64,000 nucleotides of DNA, from positions 1 through 64,000 of the forward strand of contig NZ_JADIKF010000038.1 of NCBI RefSeq assembly GCF_016904945.1. The letters run 5' to 3'. Of the stretch, positions 61,708 through 64,000 are shown piece after piece. A program made the translations under genes and the position numbers. The stretch comes from Dyella mobilis (GTDB lineage: Bacteria; Pseudomonadota; Gammaproteobacteria; Xanthomonadales; Rhodanobacteraceae). The number at the start of each line of letters is the position of its first letter. Position 1 is the first letter of the stretch. The notes under the pieces were generated by a model. It was not told the origin of the DNA, ran no database searches, and worked only from the letters and a program-made list of their open reading frames with translations.

Positions 61708-64000
61708 TCAAACCTCCAGCCTGTCGCCTGTCCTCGCCACCAGCGCATACAGCGCGGGCATCAGGAAAATACTGATCAGCAGACGCGTAAACAGGCCGCT
61801 GACGATGACCAGTGCAAAGGGACGCTGGGTATCGGTACCTACACCGGTAGCGAGCGCGGCGGGGAGCAAACCGAGCGCGGCGACCAGGGCTGTCATCATG
61901 ATCGGACGCAGACGCAGAATGGCTCCTTGGCGAATGGCATCCGTCACCTCGACACCCGCACGACGCAATTCGTTGACGTAGGAGATATACACCACGGCTG
62001 TTTGTACGGAAACGCCGAACAGCGCAAGAAAGCCGATGCCGGACGATACGGAAAACGGCGTTCCGGTAAGCCACAGCGCAACGATGCCGCCGATCGGCGC
62101 CGACAGCAGCACGCCCATCACCGTAATGAATGGGAATTTGAAGTTGCTGTACAGCGTGAACAACAGCAAGAAGATCAACGCCAGCGTCAACGGCACGATG
62201 ACGTTCAACTGCGCGCGCGATGCAGTGTATTCGGTGTACTCGCCACCCCAGTCCAGGTGATAGCCTTGCGGCAGCGAAACCTGCTTGTTGACCTGCACCA
62301 TGGCGTCGCCAACAGCGCCGGCAAGATCGCGACCCTCCACTGAAAACTGCACGCCGATGTAGCGCGAATTGTTTTCGCGATAGATGAACGATGCGCCGTT
62401 GGTCACCTTGATATCGGCAAATTCCTTCAGCGGAATCTGCTGGCCACCCGGCGTGGCGACCAGGATGTTGCCGATCTCTTCGGGATTGTCGCGATATTGC
62501 TGTTCCAGGCGCACCACGAGATCGAACTGCTTTTCCTGCTGCACCACTTCGGTCGCAACATCGCCGCCAATCGCCGTCTGGATCAACGCATTGATGTCGG
62601 CGACATTCACACCGTAGCGCGCAATGGCGTCGCGGTTGATCTTGATCGTAAGGCTGGGCTGGCCAAGCTCCTGCACCAGCGTGACATCGGTAATGCCGCG
62701 CACGTGTTCCAATACCTTCCTGATGTCCTTGCCTTTCTCCTGCAGGGTATTGAGGTTGGCACCGAATATCTTGACCGCCAGCGCGCTTTTCAGCCCTGTC
62801 TCCGCTTCATCCACCGCGTCCTCAGCGGGCTGCGTGTAGTTGAACATGATGCCGGGAAAGGCCTGCAGCTTCTGGTTGATCGCTTCCGTAAGCGCGGCCT
62901 TGGTGCGGTACTTTCCCGTCCACTGCGAATACGGTTTCAGACCGACGTAAAACTCGACGTTGAAAAACCCGGTGGAATCGGTGCCGTCGTCAGGGCGGCC
63001 AAGTTCGGAGGCCACCGTCGTCACTTCGGGAAACGAGCGCAGGATGTCGCGAATCTTCGGCGTGATCTTGGCCGACTCGTCGAACGAGATCGTATACGGC
63101 ATGGTGGCGCGCACCCATAGAGCACCCTCGTCCAGATGCGGCATGAATTCCGCACCGATACGCGGTATCAACAGCAGCGACGCGAACAACAATATCGCCG
63201 AGCCCAGCGTGGTCGCCCATGGACGCTTGAGGCAGGCATCGAGACCCTTGATGTAGATCGACTTGATCGCTTCGAAGATCCGATTACGCCGTTCGGTAAC
63301 ACCTTTGCGCATGAACCACGCGCACAGTACCGGCAACAAGGTAAGCGTCACGATCAGCGAGCCGACCAGCGCAAAGATCATCGTGTCGGCCATCGGCTTG
63401 AACAGTGTGCCCGATGCGCCCGACAGCACGTAGATGGGCAAGAAGCTGACGACGATCACCGCGACGGCGTAGAACAACGGGCGATCCACTTCCGCTGCGG
63501 CGTCACGGATGATTGCCTTCACATTGAGCGGCGTGCCCCTGCGTTCGGCGATCTGACGGAAAATGTTTTCCACCATCACCACGGCACCGTCGACCAATAT
63601 CCCGAAGTCGATGGCTCCGATCGATAACAAATTCGCCGAGGCTTTCTGCACGTCCAGGCAAATGAATGCGAACAGCAGCGCTAGTGGAATGGTGACCGCG
63701 ACAATCAGGCCCGCCCGAACGTCGTAAAGAAAGAAAATCAGGATCACCACGACCAGCACCATGCCACGCAGCAAGTTGTCTTCGACGGTCTTGGTGGTCA
63801 GCGCAATCAAGTCGGAGCGATCGTAGAACGGCACGACTTTTACGTCTTTCGGCAATATCTGATCGTTGAGCTCCTTGGTTTTCGCCTCGACGCGCTTGAG
63901 TACGTCCTGCGTCTTCTCCCCGGTGCGAAGCAGGATCACGCCTTCGACGGCATCGTCTTGCTTCTCGTAACCGAACTCGCCAAGCCGCGGAGCGATACCG
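61708..64000 (-). CDS. heavy-metal RND efflux pump (CzcA/CusA family), partial
   Basis: The frame is open to the right edge, so at least 764 residues of about 1,040 are seen and the N-terminus is missing. The HME-RND signature SIGAIDFGILVDGAVVMVEN and VEGVILLRTGE are present, with large periplasmic loops and transmembrane clusters, and the C-terminal GFLALFGVSVQTAVVYIS. It exports metal ions such as Co, Zn, Cd, Ni or Cu/Ag with an adaptor and an outer-membrane channel, whose genes would lie beyond the window. Stop TGA is 61708-61710. Confidence 0.9.
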   Translation of the reverse strand, partial: GIAPRLGEFGYEKQDDAVEGVILLRTGEKTQDVLKRVEAKTKELNDQILPKDVKVVPFYDRSDLIALTTKTVEDNLLRGMVLVVVILIFFLYDVRAGLIVAVTIPLALLFAFICLDVQKASANLLSIGAIDFGILVDGAVVMVENIFRQIAERRGTPLNVKAIIRDAAAEVDRPLFYAVAVIVVSFLPIYVLSGASGTLFKPMADTMIFALVGSLIVTLTLLPVLCAWFMRKGVTERRNRIFEAIKSIYIKGLDACLKRPWATTLGSAILLFASLLLIPRIGAEFMPHLDEGALWVRATMPYTISFDESAKITPKIRDILRSFPEVTTVASELGRPDDGTDSTGFFNVEFYVGLKPYSQWTGKYRTKAALTEAINQKLQAFPGIMFNYTQPAEDAVDEAETGLKSALAVKIFGANLNTLQEKGKDIRKVLEHVRGITDVTLVQELGQPSLTIKINRDAIARYGVNVADINALIQTAIGGDVATEVVQQEKQFDLVVRLEQQYRDNPEEIGNILVATPGGQQIPLKEFADIKVTNGASFIYRENNSRYIGVQFSVEGRDLAGAVGDAMVQVNKQVSLPQGYHLDWGGEYTEYTASRAQLNVIVPLTLALIFLLLFTLYSNFKFPFITVMGVLLSAPIGGIVALWLTGTPFSVSSGIGFLALFGVSVQTAVVYISYVNELRRAGVEVTDAIRQGAILRLRPIMMTALVAALGLLPAALATGVGTDTQRPFALVIVSGLFTRLLISIFLMPALYALVARTGDRLEV

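Overview
The window reads as a chromosome segment of a GC-rich gammaproteobacterium of the order Lysobacterales (Xanthomonadales), most likely family Rhodanobacteraceae (Dyella, Luteibacter or Rhodanobacter type). This rests on gene order and product similarity (bfd-bfr, DUF6776-bactofilin-erpA, lysM-dprA-topA-tsaC divergent from def-fmt-rsmB, a TopA with a Lys/Ala tail) and is an inference, not a database result.

Three blocks are visible. (1) Positions 1 to about 19,090 are an integrated P4-like/phage-like element whose left end lies outside the window. A P4-family tyrosine integrase sits beside the 3' end of an elongator tRNA-Met(CAT). Inward from it come a DUF4258/XRE toxin-antitoxin pair, small accessory genes, an alpha/beta hydrolase segment between two exact 22-bp repeats, an excisionase-like gene and a TIR-domain protein. 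Then follow a structured attenuator-like leader, a leftward replication operon (AlpA-like regulator, O-like initiator, DnaC-like loader) and a cut-down tail cassette (tape measure with lytic transglycosylase, baseplate hub, spike) with no capsid, sheath or tube genes. The far left holds two immunity-type genes, secreted small proteins and eroded phage gene starts.

(2) Positions 19,091 to 54,242 are core chromosome: rppH, Fur-box-linked bfd and bfr, bactofilin, erpA, nudC, an LplT-Aas-like transporter/acyltransferase, a GFA-VOC fusion, purD, tsaC, topA, dprA, a LysM protein, def-fmt-rsmB, a ten-gene lipopolysaccharide/surface glycan locus, dtd and rpoD. The block ends with a tRNA-Ile(CAT) split in its anticodon loop by a 253-nt group I intron of the Azoarcus type, the clearest unusual feature here.

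(3) Positions 54,243 to about 61,600 are a visibly AT-richer island attached to the 3' end of that tRNA. It holds a 330-aa protein with a RexA-like layout followed by two multi-spanning membrane proteins (a candidate abortive-infection operon), a probable proteasome-fold Ntn hydrolase, remnants of an IS3 transposase and a PIN toxin, a single-span membrane protein and an EVE-HNH endonuclease. It looks like a defence island without a recombinase. The window ends inside a heavy-metal RND efflux pump gene.
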